Shown piece after piece: positions 21,501 through 34,404 of a DNA stretch of 64,000 nt. Each line of letters starts with the position of its first letter. Positions within the stretch are counted from its first letter, which is position 1. The stretch comes from Isoetes taiwanensis (Eukaryota > Streptophyta > Lycopodiopsida > Isoetales > Isoetaceae): assembly GCA_021234155.1 (NCBI GenBank), contig JAJEKV010000012.1, positions 3,071,638 through 3,135,637 on the forward strand. The letters run 5' to 3'. The notes below the pieces were generated by a model, which was not told the DNA's origin, did no database searches, and worked only from the letters and a program-made list of their open reading frames with translations. Both the position numbers and the translations under genes were made by a program.

Positions 21501-23641
21501 GATGAAGGCAGGGTCACTCTCCGACCTGGTTGATCATCCTCAACAAAGTCTTCATCGTCACTTGGCCGCCTCCGATTGTAACCATTTGTTCGCAAGAAAT
21601 TGAGCCTCTCCTCTTCAACTCTAGAGTACATATCCACAAGATATTCGCAGGTGAGCCGCCCTAACTGCAGAAACCTGCTCTCATGTAGCAATCGGCATCT
21701 ATACCACTCTATTTGCGACATGTTATGATCATTACGTGCGCACCAGCCCAAGGTCCCATGTGGAAATATCAATGGATATTGAAGAGGCTCATATTGCGGA
21801 TCCAAAATACTGATGTACACTTCCTGTGAGCTATCATGCAACCAGAACACAGCAATTCTTGGATCAACAGTGACCGTGTTATTGGCATGTACAATCGCAG
21901 CAACCTCATCTGTTGCTACTGTGCCATTTAGTCTTAACATTGCCGTTTCGAGCCGCATATCTTGCATTGTTTTTATCAGTCCACAATATGAGTTTATACT
22001 CTGCAGCACAGATGCTATGGCTGCGACCCAATTGAATGGAATTCGATACCTCTCTGCCCTTGAATATCTGTCATTGCTATCATGAACATACCAGTGCAGT
22101 GGCTGGTGCGGTCTAGAAACAGGTAGCAGCTGATGATAAGTACGACCCATAAGTGCAATCGAAGATGGTGTAGGCAGGTCAATGAATTGTCCATCTGCGC
22201 CAAGAGCGGTGAAGCAAAATAGATGATTTATTTTTCGACTGTCTGCACTAAATCCTCGTTCATCATAAATTCGCACAAGGACAGGATGCAATTCAGGCAA
22301 TCGTGGCAGCACCCTCCTTCCACCATTACAGCAAAAAGTATCATTCTCATTCTTTAGAAGCGAGGTATGACAGTGCGGGCAAACCCTATTCCATGTAAAC
22401 ACGACAGCATTTGAGCGTCGCTGACCTTGCATTTTTCTAATTTGCCGTTGCCAATGTTGTAGTGGAAATGGTAATTGTCTCCTTCTATCAAATCCCAAAC
22501 CTCTCGTCATTGTTTGTACATCACTTGAATTTTCAACCAGAACAGATGATGTTTCAAACAATTCAGATGTATCACCAACCATATCTTCAATCGCTACTCG
22601 ACTGGACTCACCTCTCTCACACAGGTCCCTGGTTGTACAATCTGCCACACTGCTCACATCACAACCATCATTAATTGCGGCCTGTGGCGGTTGTACAACC
22701 TGATCATCATTGTTGCACCGCCTTCTTTGTTTACAATTCTTCACTGCGTTCCTTCTATCTTGCCTCCTCTCCTCAGATAACCCAGCATACCATTCCCGAC
22801 TGTATTGGTTATGCTTCGATCTCCTCGGATTCTCAACTGAACGATCTCCACATGTTTTGATTGTTTCCTCGTATCGCAAGCTTCTTCCATTGTTATGATT
22901 AATCACGGCTTCCACATTACTGACCTGCATAGTATTGCAATCTTCAGCTCCTCTTTCTGTTGACAACACGATCTCCACTTGTGACACCATATGACTTGCT
23001 TCACACGGATTGTGCATATTTGCATGTTGCCTTGAGCATGCACCTTGAAATTCAATTACGGATTCTTCTTCATTAGTCTGTGCAATCGAGCATCTATTTT
23101 GACGATAATCCCTCATTACATCTTCCATGCTTTCTCTCTGTTCCTTTGATAGATTTGCATTCATATCATGGTCACCAGACGAACCCGCCTCTAGAGCTAA
23201 CCTTCTCCTCTTTCCTAGTATTCTTGGATTAAGATCATTATCTGTCACATTTACATCATTAACTTCCACGGCTTGAGAACCACAATTAGTAGACAATCTA
23301 CTCACAGCCTCACTGTTATGCGCTTCCATAACCCTACACGTAGCATCTGCACTCTTTAATTGGTCATTATTTGTCGTGGATGCACTCACCAGTGCACCTT
23401 CTAGGTGATCAATAGCCTTATCCAATGCCATTGAGACTGCTGGATGCGATGCTAGATTATTTCCCTCAAATAGATTCTGCCTATTCCGTGCGTATTCCTT
23501 CATCCTCTGCCTCATGGCATCTTTTCTTTCTTCTGATAACCCAGCATACCAATTACGCATATATTCATTGCGTTTCAACCTCTTCAGCTCCTTGGTTGAA
23601 TCCTGCACGTCTGGGTCTAGCTCCTTCTTCCGTCTAGGCAT
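18575..23641 (-). CDS. Helitron RepHel protein (1688 residues), intact
   Basis: A single uninterrupted frame with the full architecture of a plant Helitron transposase. The N-terminus holds a repeated WYAGLSEER motif (residues 31-39 and 284-292) and a weaker related copy near 165. A zinc-finger-like block CPHCHT...CC follows near residues 419-446. The Helitron_like_N/Rep domain includes LFVTMTTNPDWPE, the HUH metal site HAH at 809-811 (GLPHAHIVLK), and the nicking-tyrosine block YLYTYIYKG (921-929). The Pif1-type helicase has Walker A GGAGMGKT (1263-1270), Walker B IIWDEFP (Asp1344-Glu1345), AAGDFRQIAPVV, LTQPVRN and the C-terminal LYTALTR. Length is normal for the family. No stop or frameshift is present, so it may still be active. 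It would nick and roll-replicate element DNA in the nucleus. Confidence 0.96.
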   Translation of the reverse strand: MPRRKKELDPDVQDSTKELKRLKRNEYMRNWYAGLSEERKDAMRQRMKEYARNRQNLFEGNNLASHPAVSMALDKAIDHLEGALVSASTTNNDQLKSADATCRVMEAHNSEAVSRLSTNCGSQAVEVNDVNVTDNDLNPRILGKRRRLALEAGSSGDHDMNANLSKEQRESMEDVMRDYRQNRCSIAQTNEEESVIEFQGACSRQHANMHNPCEASHMVSQVEIVLSTERGAEDCNTMQVSNVEAVINHNNGRSLRYEETIKTCGDRSVENPRRSKHNQYSREWYAGLSEERRQDRRNAVKNCKQRRRCNNDDQVVQPPQAAINDGCDVSSVADCTTRDLCERGESSRVAIEDMVGDTSELFETSSVLVENSSDVQTMTRGLGFDRRRQLPFPLQHWQRQIRKMQGQRRSNAVVFTWNRVCPHCHTSLLKNENDTFCCNGGRRVLPRLPELHPVLVRIYDERGFSADSRKINHLFCFTALGADGQFIDLPTPSSIALMGRTYHQLLPVSRPHQPLHWYVHDSNDRYSRAERYRIPFNWVAAIASVLQSINSYCGLIKTMQDMRLETAMLRLNGTVATDEVAAIVHANNTVTVDPRIAVFWLHDSSQEVYISILDPQYEPLQYPLIFPHGTLGWCARNDHNMSQIEWYRCRLLHESRFLQLGRLTCEYLVDMYSRVEEERLNFLRTNGYNRRRPSDDEDFVEDDQPGRRVTLPSSFLGSRRWSSVQIGDALALARAKGPPTLFVTMTTNPDWPEIQAMLCPGQTVAEIPTIVVRAFHARLQYAKSLLRSYFGPIVYMIHVVEFQKRGLPHAHIVLKTAHDIPFEMIDSLISAEIPADEELAQKVRKYMVHRHSARCQKDGVCCWAYPRQITYRTHLDSKGYVQYRRSTEEDRWIVSYSPFLLSQLDCHVNVDIAASVQIFMYLYTYIYKGVDRIQYRVETNESSRNEIDDYINARYLSSTEAAWRIFCFHITEKHPAVKCLPVHLQERRAISYKRVNTASLLERYFLRPDAPEFSNLSYVEYYEAYTLIPLKNMGETTNEHLEILQPGLPRNIVRKRRKRDVVCRIRLVMPHEGEIFYLRQLLLHMSPRTWEELRMYNGQVYDTYQETMTAMGLLQDGTEHVITMEEAIASLQTPSQLRFLFTLLILDGAPALEMWSKFHYELIRDFQTSADSDVTLAEQHALISIENVLRQHGKTVTDFGLPSIRVDSHLVLQELRRFPHHAVYMQKSRHRRGQMNEKQAEIYDLLTMMADNGHADNPMFIEGGAGMGKTFLLNSVCLHIRAHRRIVLPCATTALAGLQYPGGKTAHSLFQIPVTENNTGVESMIVPSSDKANLLLEANVIIWDEFPMANKAVIEAVNMLLQRICQNNRPFGGKCFVAAGDFRQIAPVVQGSGRHATWNASIRSSNTWSAFVIHRLTQPVRNASDVELVECVASIGENWASDTVTLDMFQTTTSIDEAREFLFPVEVLARPILCETRAFLTPLNVHVDTFNKTILDRLHGAGRKYFSYNSITENDRVMRSCAHAENDFLHSYEHPTLPAHVLHLKEGAICRIMRLLDADKGLVKNARVVIHKLHERYVTVRLLGVEGASADDVHPICRSDFFHQPQNAAFTIHRRQLPLRLAYSTTFHSCLGLTLDKIVLDLRTGVFAHGQLYTALTRIRRREDVLILHNNPSDNVTTRNVVFKELLL

Positions 23642-24107
23642 CTCGTTCCCAATGCTTAGTTTAATTCTAAGTAGAAGTAGCCGAGATTAACAACTCCTAA
23701 AAACAGATTAATTATCTGGATTACAGACCTCTCACACCATAGTAGCTACCAAATACAATCATGAACAATATACAGAAAAACCAAGAGAGTAAAAAACTCA
23801 GAGATCATTAACATACCTCATGCCACTTGTGTTTTCATGAAAGCCTTCTCTCTTTACTTCTCCTCTCTTCTGTGAACAACGCTTCCATTAAAATGCTACT
23901 CATATTGTTCGCACCACATTATGACGGAAAAGGGTCGTAATCCAATCACATTCTTGTTCATTGCAGATAATGATATCCATAACTTCAACCAAAACCCTGT
24001 ACTTTTTTTTTAACTTGACTTACTAACTTTCTTCTATGTAAGTTAGCATCAGCTATTTATATCACGTATTTGTTCTACTATAAAAATCTAAGTATTCACT
24101 ATTTCCT

Positions 24108-24212
24108 AGTATTCCTGAATTAAGATTATTATCTGTCACATTTACATCATTAGCTTCCATGGCTTGAGAACCACCATTGGCAGGCAACAATCTACTCATA
24201 ACCTCATATCAC
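24108..24212 (-). repeat. Duplicated fragment of Helitron coding region
   Basis: TTTCCTAGTATTCCTGAATT... through CAATCTACTCATAACCTCAT closely matches 23212-23316 inside the RepHel gene, in the same orientation, about 900 bases away, with scattered differences and a small insertion. It is flanked by a second local duplication: TATCACGTATTTGTTCTACT...CTAAGTATTCA (24060-24100) resembles TATCACAATTTCATTCTACT...CTAAGTATTCA (24208-24245). Confidence 0.85.
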
Positions 24213-26284
<2,072 letters not shown>

Positions 26285-26643
26285 GCATGGAATAACAACT
26301 GGATATAGTCTGCATAACATCCAGGTGGAGTATATAGACATGGCCCTAAGTGTGGAATAGGGGAAAACCACGCAACACTCTGGAAAACAGTAAGCTTGAT
26401 TAACAAGAGCATTAATGACAAGATTTTTTAACCAAGTTTTTAGTAATAACAAGTGAACAGGGTAACATTAAGGTTTTAAAGGTGAGGGTTTGGCACCCCT
26501 AGTCTTAAAATACAAAAGGGGTCTCTTCTGCCCTAGTAGAAAATGAAATCCTGTCATCTAATTATGGTGCATGGAATAGCAATTCGGTATAATCTGCATA
26601 ACATCCTGGTGGAGTATATAGACATGGCCCTAAGTGTGGAATA
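26285..26643 (+). repeat. Spaced ~76-bp direct repeat, 284-bp period
   Basis: 26285-26360 (GCATGGAATAACAACTGGAT...GGCCCTAAGTGTGGAATA) recurs at 26569-26643 with few differences, including an unbroken shared stretch GGTGGAGTATATAGACATGG continuing into CCCTAAGTGTGGAATA. The intervening sequence is not shared, so this is a duplicated module in a degenerate array, not a simple tandem. Confidence 0.85.
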
Positions 26644-27235
26644 ACATGACGAGATGAGTAAATAAGGGCATGACCCAGTAAGGTTTGTTCTTAGAAATAA
26701 TTGAGTAGCCACATAGTATTAAGATGTTAAACGGTATGTGGGTGGCATCTCTAGTCTTAAAGATGGTGCCAAGGTCTAGGCTAAAGAGAATTAAAGTATC
26801 GTAAAGGCTCATCTAGACTAATATGCACTTCCCCTATAAAGGATTATGGCTTTCTGTCAAGGTTAATGCCTGTGGGCATAAATACAATGTTTGACACATA
26901 CTAGACACCAAGAGGATGGAAATTAAACAAGCAAGGATGGACATTATAAAAATGCAGAGGTGACCATAAGCAAGGTATAGATGGCAAAGTATTTTCAGGT
27001 TGGCATAAACCATCTAAAATACTGTATGATACTAACATTTTGTTAACACTGGAGTATATGATGGTAAAATACAGCTTAGTCCCATTTAGGGTTCGAGATT
27101 CCAACACGGCGGCTCTGGTCGCAACCCTAAGAACTGATCATGGCGGCTGATGTTCGATTGTACAGGCAGATCGAAATGGCATCATGAAAAATAGTTGTGG
27201 ATCTCCAAAAAGCCCAGATACATCTGGCCTAGCAG

Positions 27236-27805
27236 GTGCCAATACTATACAGATCTCGTATGCTCCAAACCGGTATATCTCTATCCTGCCAGAAATGGCT
27301 TGCTCTCTATTTTAGCAGAAAAAAATCATGGAAGTTACAAGGCCAGCATGCATCTGTCTGGACGGCCAAGATGCAGCTCAAGTATATGGAAAAAGCATTC
27401 TATTGTAGTCGGAAGCATTCAGGCAGCTGCGCCTTGGTTCTTGCACCATAGATGGCCAAGAAGAAATTGACAAGGCAGGAGATGATCAATCTGATCAAGG
27501 GAGGCATCGACCTGCTTGTCCTGTGCAAGAATGAAGGAGAAGTGTACGCTCAGCCCAGCAAGCCATTTTTAGCTGGCATAGTTGAAAAATATCAATTAGT
27601 GGGCAATCCGACCCCTAAGAATGGTGGTGGCATCAGCAAATATATCTCACAACCAACTGGCAACAGGGTGGAGGAAACACAGGATTGCAACTTGCATGAA
27701 GAGGGGGAGTATGGGAATCAACAAGTGCTGGACACCAGTGATGACGAACTGAACTTGGAGCCACAGCTAAATCAGGTTTTTATGAGTAACAATAATATTC
27801 TTTAA
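27236..27805 (+). pseudogene. Unrecognised open frame with one internal TAG
   Basis: The frame 27452-27805 (117 codons) begins MAKKKLTRQEMINLIKGG and ends acidic (DTSDDELNLEPQ). The same frame is open upstream from 27236 to 27448 (71 codons, KSWKLQGQHASVWTAKMQL), interrupted only by TAG at 27449-27451 directly before the ATG. Together about 189 sense codons share one frame. I do not recognise a domain. It could be an exon pair read through a short spacer, a decayed gene, or chance. The codon composition looks more gene-like than the surrounding sequence. Confidence 0.4.
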
Positions 27806-29437
<1,632 letters not shown>

Positions 29438-29497
29438 AAGTTTAGATTTATATCCAGTTGCATTATAGCTCAGAAATACGGAATCTACAATCTGTCA

Positions 29498-31790
29498 CTA
29501 CTTCTTCATCACAACTGCAGAAATAACCTGTAACAACTGATTCGCATCGATACCTAAATTGAAGGTGCAACCTGTGAACGTCCCAGAATTACTCATAACC
29601 TGTGAGTGGTACTTTCCAAGGGCCCGTGCACTCTCTGGGTAGTCGACACTAAGCTGCTTGTAGAAATCCTCGTCATATTCATCCTCAACCAGCTCACAAT
29701 AGACTTTAGGAACATCGCCACTGACAATCTGACCAGATTTATCAAACACAGAAAGTTGCTGACCTGACTGACCATCTAACTTTGGAGGCACAGATATAGT
29801 ATTTTCCTGTTGCAGCATGTCTGGAGCTCGCAAAACCCTTGAAGACGATCCCTGCACAGCTACATTCTTTTCCAACTCCCCAAGTACAACTCTAGAACCA
29901 CTGGCAGTAACTCGATTTTTGGAAACCTCATCTGCAAATAACAGAAAAAATTATGACAAAGTAAACACATAATAACGGAATCTAAAGACATAATAAAGAC
30001 ATTATAACAAAATCTAAATTCATTAACTTATTCATTATGACAGAATACTATAATCTAAAGACATTATAACAGAATCTAAAGACAGAATAATGGAATTGAT
30101 TTGACAGAATAAACATCACAATTACCATTTAGCACATTTGCGAATGATCTTGCTGTGCCATCAGCATTAATTGGCTTCGAGACGAGGTCCATACATGCAT
30201 CGACCTTCAAATCAAGGTTACGATCATATCTGCAAGAAAAACTAATAAGAACCCTAAAAAGAAAACAAGAAAACAGAAAATACAATTACAAATAATTACT
30301 TGTCATAGGAATTAGGGTTCTTATGGCCAGTAATGCTCATCCCGACATCCACTGGAACATTTGCAGCTGATAAATGAGAAACCAAAGACACGCGGCCGCT
30401 CTTATTACAGATTTGTGTCTCGGGTCCAATGACGCTAGCCATGACTTTCAGCCATTTTGATATGTTGTTTGTTCCGGACAGTAACGGCATACCGATCTAA
30501 GAAAAGACAAGGAATTAAAATAAAGTCATAAATAAAAAAACTTTACATAAGAAATGACTTACGCTTTTCTCTAGGTCGCAGAATTGGTCAAGAAATAATG
30601 GCCTCGCCGAATCCTCGCCCCTTTGCGTAAAATGGCGGACATATTGCTTGTAGGTGAGGATAAAATCTGATTCATGTGTCCAAACAGGGTTTCCTAAGTG
30701 CCTCTCATCAAACTTCGTGAGCAAGAGGGCTGATGGTTCTTGCTTATTCTCTCCATACTTAATTATTTCACCACCCATATCATTGTCTAAGGTCAAATCA
30801 CAGCCTAAGACAAAGACGCAATTCCTTTGCTCCCCCTAATGCCAAACCTTGTAAGCATATAATATGCTAACCGCTTGATGCACCCCCTCGACGGATGGGT
30901 GATTTGATGATCTATATCAGCCAAGATCTCGCTTTCTTGAGAAGCTTATTGCCGGGCCTTATTCCTTGGTCTATCATAGTTTCCCTCCTCCCTTGTCTTC
31001 TTGATAGCACAAATAAAAGCCTCACGACCGGTGGTAAAAGTGGATCATGTAATATCTCAAATGGTATCTCACGTATCCCCTCGCTTTTACGCCTCAATTC
31101 TCTCCCTCTCCCTTCTCACTATTCTACCAATACCACTCTGACGCATAACTCAACCTAAACAAAAACAACATATGAAATTTGCAAAAAAAAAACATGCGTA
31201 ATATGAAAAACTTACGCCGCAGCGATAAAGCTTCTTGTTTTTCTTTCTTTACCGCAAAATAGAACAACATATTAGTATTTTGCACATTAAATAACGTAAT
31301 ACAAATTCTATAAAATAAAATATAAAAAAAATACCTCGCAACATGAATCGCTGCGTAAAGATGGAATTCAATGTGCGATCGGAATCTTCTCAAGCGGGAT
31401 AGAAAGATCATGATTGAACGCCTTCCTCCACTCATCGACCGCCCCTTGCCCACTTGTTTGCACCCTTCAACGCTTCATACCACCGGATAGAGCATCGACA
31501 ACATATCTTCGCTGCGTTTTAATCCAATCGCCTTAGGAGCATCTTCATCGCCACCGACTTCTCCATCACATAATTCTGCCAAAATTTCCTCACGCTCTTC
31601 GGTGTGATAGATGTGCTAGGAAGCTCGACAACAAGACTATCGTTGCCATCGCCTTCAGGTATCAAGTTAAAGGACGGTTCAGATTTTCTGCCATTCTGAC
31701 CACAACAAAGATAATCAGAAACGGGACCGAAGCAAGCCTTAAAAAAACAATACATTATGTCCGCTACACCGCCATAATTTCTTCAATCAC
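29498..31790 (-). pseudogene. Tyrosine recombinase (Crypton / DUF3504-like) gene, multi-exon, partly frame-broken
   Basis: On the minus strand the C-terminal exons splice cleanly with GT-AG borders and keep frame: an exon ending at 30563, then 30496-30300, 30229-30126, and 29931-29498 (stop). The core exon carries RFGIRGSKE (catalytic Arg), a beta-rich stretch with DLTLDNDMGGEIIKYGENK, and VWTHESDFILTYKQYV. The next exon has ISKWLKVMA, CNKSGRVSLVSHL and MSITGHKNPNSYD, then Tyr-Asp-Arg across the splice. This is the R...HxxR...GH...Y plan of Crypton/DUF3504 recombinases, but Lys replaces His in HxxR. The last exon ends with GTFTGCTFNLGI, like the tail motif of animal relatives. Upstream pieces at 31790-31340 (SEDMLSMLY, WYEALKGANKWAR) and 31140-30840 (ILADIDHQITHPSRGC, KRLAYYMLTRF) fit the SAM-like N-terminal region but need several frame changes. 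It would cut and rejoin DNA through a 3'-phosphotyrosine if active. Confidence 0.8.
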
Positions 31791-31914
31791 CCTGCAACAA
31801 ATATAAGTCAGAAATGTCTTAACAAATGCAAGTAATATAATGTGTAAATTGTGCCTAAAATAACTAGATGCCTAAATTATGCAAGAAATAACTCATGCCT
31901 AAATAAATTATTCC

Positions 31915-32085
31915 TAAATTCTGCCTACATTAATCTGGAATATATAACATAAGAATTCTGCCTACATTAATCTGCCTACATTAATCTGGAATTCTAACAT
32001 AACATAAGAATTCTGCCTACATTAATCTGGAATACATGACATAAGAATTCTGCCTACATTAATCTGGAATTCTAACATAAGAATT
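31915..32085. repeat. Minisatellite, unit ATAAGAATTCTGCCTACATT...
   Basis: Five imperfect copies of a ~35-37-base unit (AATTCTGCCTACATTAATCT then GGAATNNNTAAC), one with an internal CTGCCTACATTAAT duplication. It lies just upstream of the recombinase gene, in its presumed 5' leader or an upstream intron. Confidence 0.9.
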
Positions 32086-32632
32086 ATCTAGCCTAACACC
32101 TGTTCTTACCTAACAACACTTGTCGCCTCAAGTAGATATAATTCACCAAAATGTACCACTTGACATGCAAGAACAGCAACCCGGAATCATAAACCTGTAC
32201 CAAATATGAAGATTAGTCGCGCAAGAACAGTTTCTAAATAAAACAAAAACACACTGCAGTAAAAAAATTGAACAAGAAACTACTTAACAGCAAATTTGGA
32301 GCAAAACACGAAAAATCTCCACAAGAACTTCGCAACCGAACACAAAATCTCCAGCAGAACAAAAATCGAGCCGATTTGCAGGAAGAACTCGCCTTAAAAG
32401 GAAAAAACAGAGAAAATGTTAAAATTAAAAGAAAATCTTAAGATTAAAAGACAAGAAATCGCTGCACTCCAAACCTGCGACTCACCTTTTGAATATTTAA
32501 CCGCAAAACCGGCTCTGACGTCGAAGATCGGCGACCCGGAAGCAAGAAAAAAGAAAAACAGAGGCGCCGGAAGGAAAAGGGAAGGAGTGCCACGTCGAAA
32601 AATGGTTTATAAACCTTTGCCACGTCAGCCGC

Positions 32633-32765
32633 CGGGAAATTTTTTGGTACGTAATCCCGGGTACTTGTTATTACGTTTGATATTTTTCGGGGGAAGGGAT
32701 TCCGCCGGAAAATTTCCAGGCGGCTCCGCTAGCCTCGGCGGCCCGAAAAATTATCTAATACATTA
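32633..32765. other. GC-rich inverted-repeat patch
   Basis: In an AT-rich setting this patch holds GCCGGGAAATTTTTTGG at its left and GGAAAATTTCCAGGC at 32709, near-complementary arms, plus CCCGGGTAC and GGCGGCTCCGCTAGCC. It lies about 850 bases upstream of the recombinase gene and could be its promoter region or the end of another element. The overlapping plus-strand frame (32416-32838) is probably chance. Confidence 0.45.
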
Positions 32766-32838
32766 TTGCAAAGTGCCTTTGCAGACTGCAAGAATCCGAC
32801 TTTTCTTTCAATCTCTATTTTTTCCTATTCTGCATTGA

Positions 32839-33040
32839 TTCTGACCATTTCAGCATACACCTATATCAAATTTTTATTGTATAGTTTTCTAGGAAATATT
32901 AGGCGGCTCGTTTGTGCAAGAGCAAGTTGAGCCTGCAATTTCATGAAGCCATCACTGACGGGTCTGTGCTACATGTATCATGTCAGAAATTAAACTGGAT
33001 TGTGAAGCTCCAGATAAGGCAGGCGGAAACGTCCTCTTCG
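32839..33040. other. No gene seen
   Basis: Short spacer between the GC-rich patch and the tRNA-like segment. Nothing recognisable. Confidence 0.4.
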
Positions 33041-33099
33041 TGGCGTTCCAGGGAGGCCCTGAGCATTGGATTGGAACTGGGGTTCGATTCCCCAGGCTC
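33041..33099 (+). repeat. tRNA-like segment with A/B-box spacing (SINE head or tRNA relic)
   Basis: 33077-33095 (CTGGGGTTCGATTCCCCAG) is a perfect T-arm hairpin containing a canonical B box GGTTCGATTCC. TGGCGTTCCAGGG about 40 bases upstream resembles an A box. GAGC (33061) and GCTC (33096) could pair. The D and anticodon arms are not clearly foldable and the acceptor stem is poor, so it is not a working tRNA. A polymerase-III promoter of a SINE or a decayed tRNA gene are both possible. Confidence 0.45.
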
Positions 33100-33399
33100 A
33101 TGTCATGTTGGAATGTTGTTGCTATGTTTGAGTTATGTAGTTCTACATTGTATTAGTATGACACATAGTGTATATTGTACAGGGTAGTATACTATTTTAA
33201 CCCATGGTGTGTAGCCTTCTAGAGACCCTTTTTAAATCGGGCCAACGGGGGCCAGCTTGACCCCAGAAAGACTCTAGATAGGAGAACACGATGTTTGGAG
33301 AGGGAATATCCTATGAATTGTGCCACGATCCAAGGGCCAAAAAAAAATAATAGCATCGATCCGAGCCTTTGAATCGCCATTCTGGGTAGGGACGAGCCA

Positions 33400-33420
33400 T
33401 TATATAAGTATACTCCATAT
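33400..33420 (+). promoter_or_regulatory. TATA-box-like element with downstream pyrimidine-rich leader
   Basis: TTATATAAGTATAC is followed about 30 bases on by a CT-rich leader (CACTTCTCTCATTGCC, GCTTCTCTCCCTTCC), as in a plant core promoter or LTR. No convincing gene follows. A frame with stops at 33900-34250 is the nearest candidate. Low support. Confidence 0.35.
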
Positions 33421-33604
33421 TCGAGGCCAGTTATCGGCGTCTTCTCACAGCATCACTTCTCTCATTGCCCATTGCTTCTCTCCCTTCCTGCCCTGATTGC
33501 TTGGGTGGTTGTTCATTGTTTTTCACATGTGTTTCTGTTCATGCATACCTTATTATTGTCCAACCCGGGGGTGTTGCTATAATCATGTTTTTACACCTGC
33601 ATAG

Positions 33605-33757
33605 TGTTGCCTCGTTCTCCACCTGTGGCTGATGCTGTTTATTTCCACCCTGAGGGTGACGCAAATTTCTTTTTTATCATATTCTTTCTTCCACCTGTTG
33701 GGTGATGCTTTTTCTTTCCACCCTCGCCCTCCGGGTGATGCTATCTTCTCTTCTACC
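33605..33757 (+). repeat. Four degenerate copies of CCACC-TG...GGTGATGCT
   Basis: CCACCTGTGGCTGATGCT, CCACCCTGAGGGTGACGC, CCACCTGTTGGGTGATGCT and CCACCCTCGCCCTCCGGGTG occur in succession at ~40-50-base spacing. Each can form a small hairpin (CCACCC...GGGTG), separated by T-rich linkers. Confidence 0.75.
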
Positions 33758-34015
33758 ATGTATTATTTAATTTTCTCCTCAATACTAATCACTCACATCA
33801 GTTTTTTGGGTGCTTGTTGTTGTGCAGCTTGCCGCTTCGCCGTCATGCACGTTCTTATTCTCCTTAATTGTTAATGGGTGCCTTCTATGTGTTCCATTTC
33901 CTTTTGCAGGTATTATGTCGTCTCGCAGGTTCATTCCCTCGTGTGTATGCCATTGCCCCACTTCCTTCGATTCTCCAGGCAACCATCCAAGGTTGTTGGC
34001 GACCATTTCTCATTA

Positions 34016-34057
34016 GGGTTTTCCTCGAAAACCCGAAAGGGCGGGGTTTTTATCTCG
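34016..34057 (+). other. Hairpin-forming GAAAACCC...GGGG motif, copy 1
   Basis: GGGTTTTCCTCGAAAACCCG then AAAGGGCGGGGTTTTTATC. A closely similar arrangement occurs at 37618-37660 next to a retroposon tail, suggesting a shared 3' terminal structure of one retroposon family. Confidence 0.6.
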
Positions 34058-34404
34058 ATGAGAAGTTGTCGCCACTGCCCTTCTATACTGTCGATGCACA
34101 CTTTCTTCCTTATGGGGTAGCTCGACATTGATTCAATGGTCAACTCCCCATCTATATTATTCAAACATTGTATACTGCTGCTGTGATGAATGACAAGCCT
34201 ATGTATCGGCCGATTTTTGTGCTCCTTGCGAGTCCCTTACCAGAATACACGCTTTAACTATAACAAAGCTAGACAATTAGTGGCAAAAGCAAAGATCACA
34301 TTGTGGCCTGACACCTGGTCATCTGAAATTAGTTTTAATGGGTATCTAGGTTGATGGGCTTCTATAGAAACATCTTGACGGTTTGATGTTGCCATTCCCC
34401 AGAG

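Noticed and set aside
19167-23637. Several 60-105-codon plus-strand frames opposite the Helitron gene
   Set aside because: They lie wholly antisense to a strong RepHel frame and have no recognisable motifs.
31915-32085. CRISPR-like array
   Set aside because: Units are contiguous and share their whole length; there are no unique spacers, and this is nuclear plant DNA.
32416-32838. 140-codon plus-strand frame
   Set aside because: Overlaps a GC-rich inverted-repeat patch, has no domain and opposes the likely promoter region of the recombinase gene.
33077-33095. A functional tRNA gene
   Set aside because: Only the T arm folds well; no convincing acceptor, D or anticodon arms.
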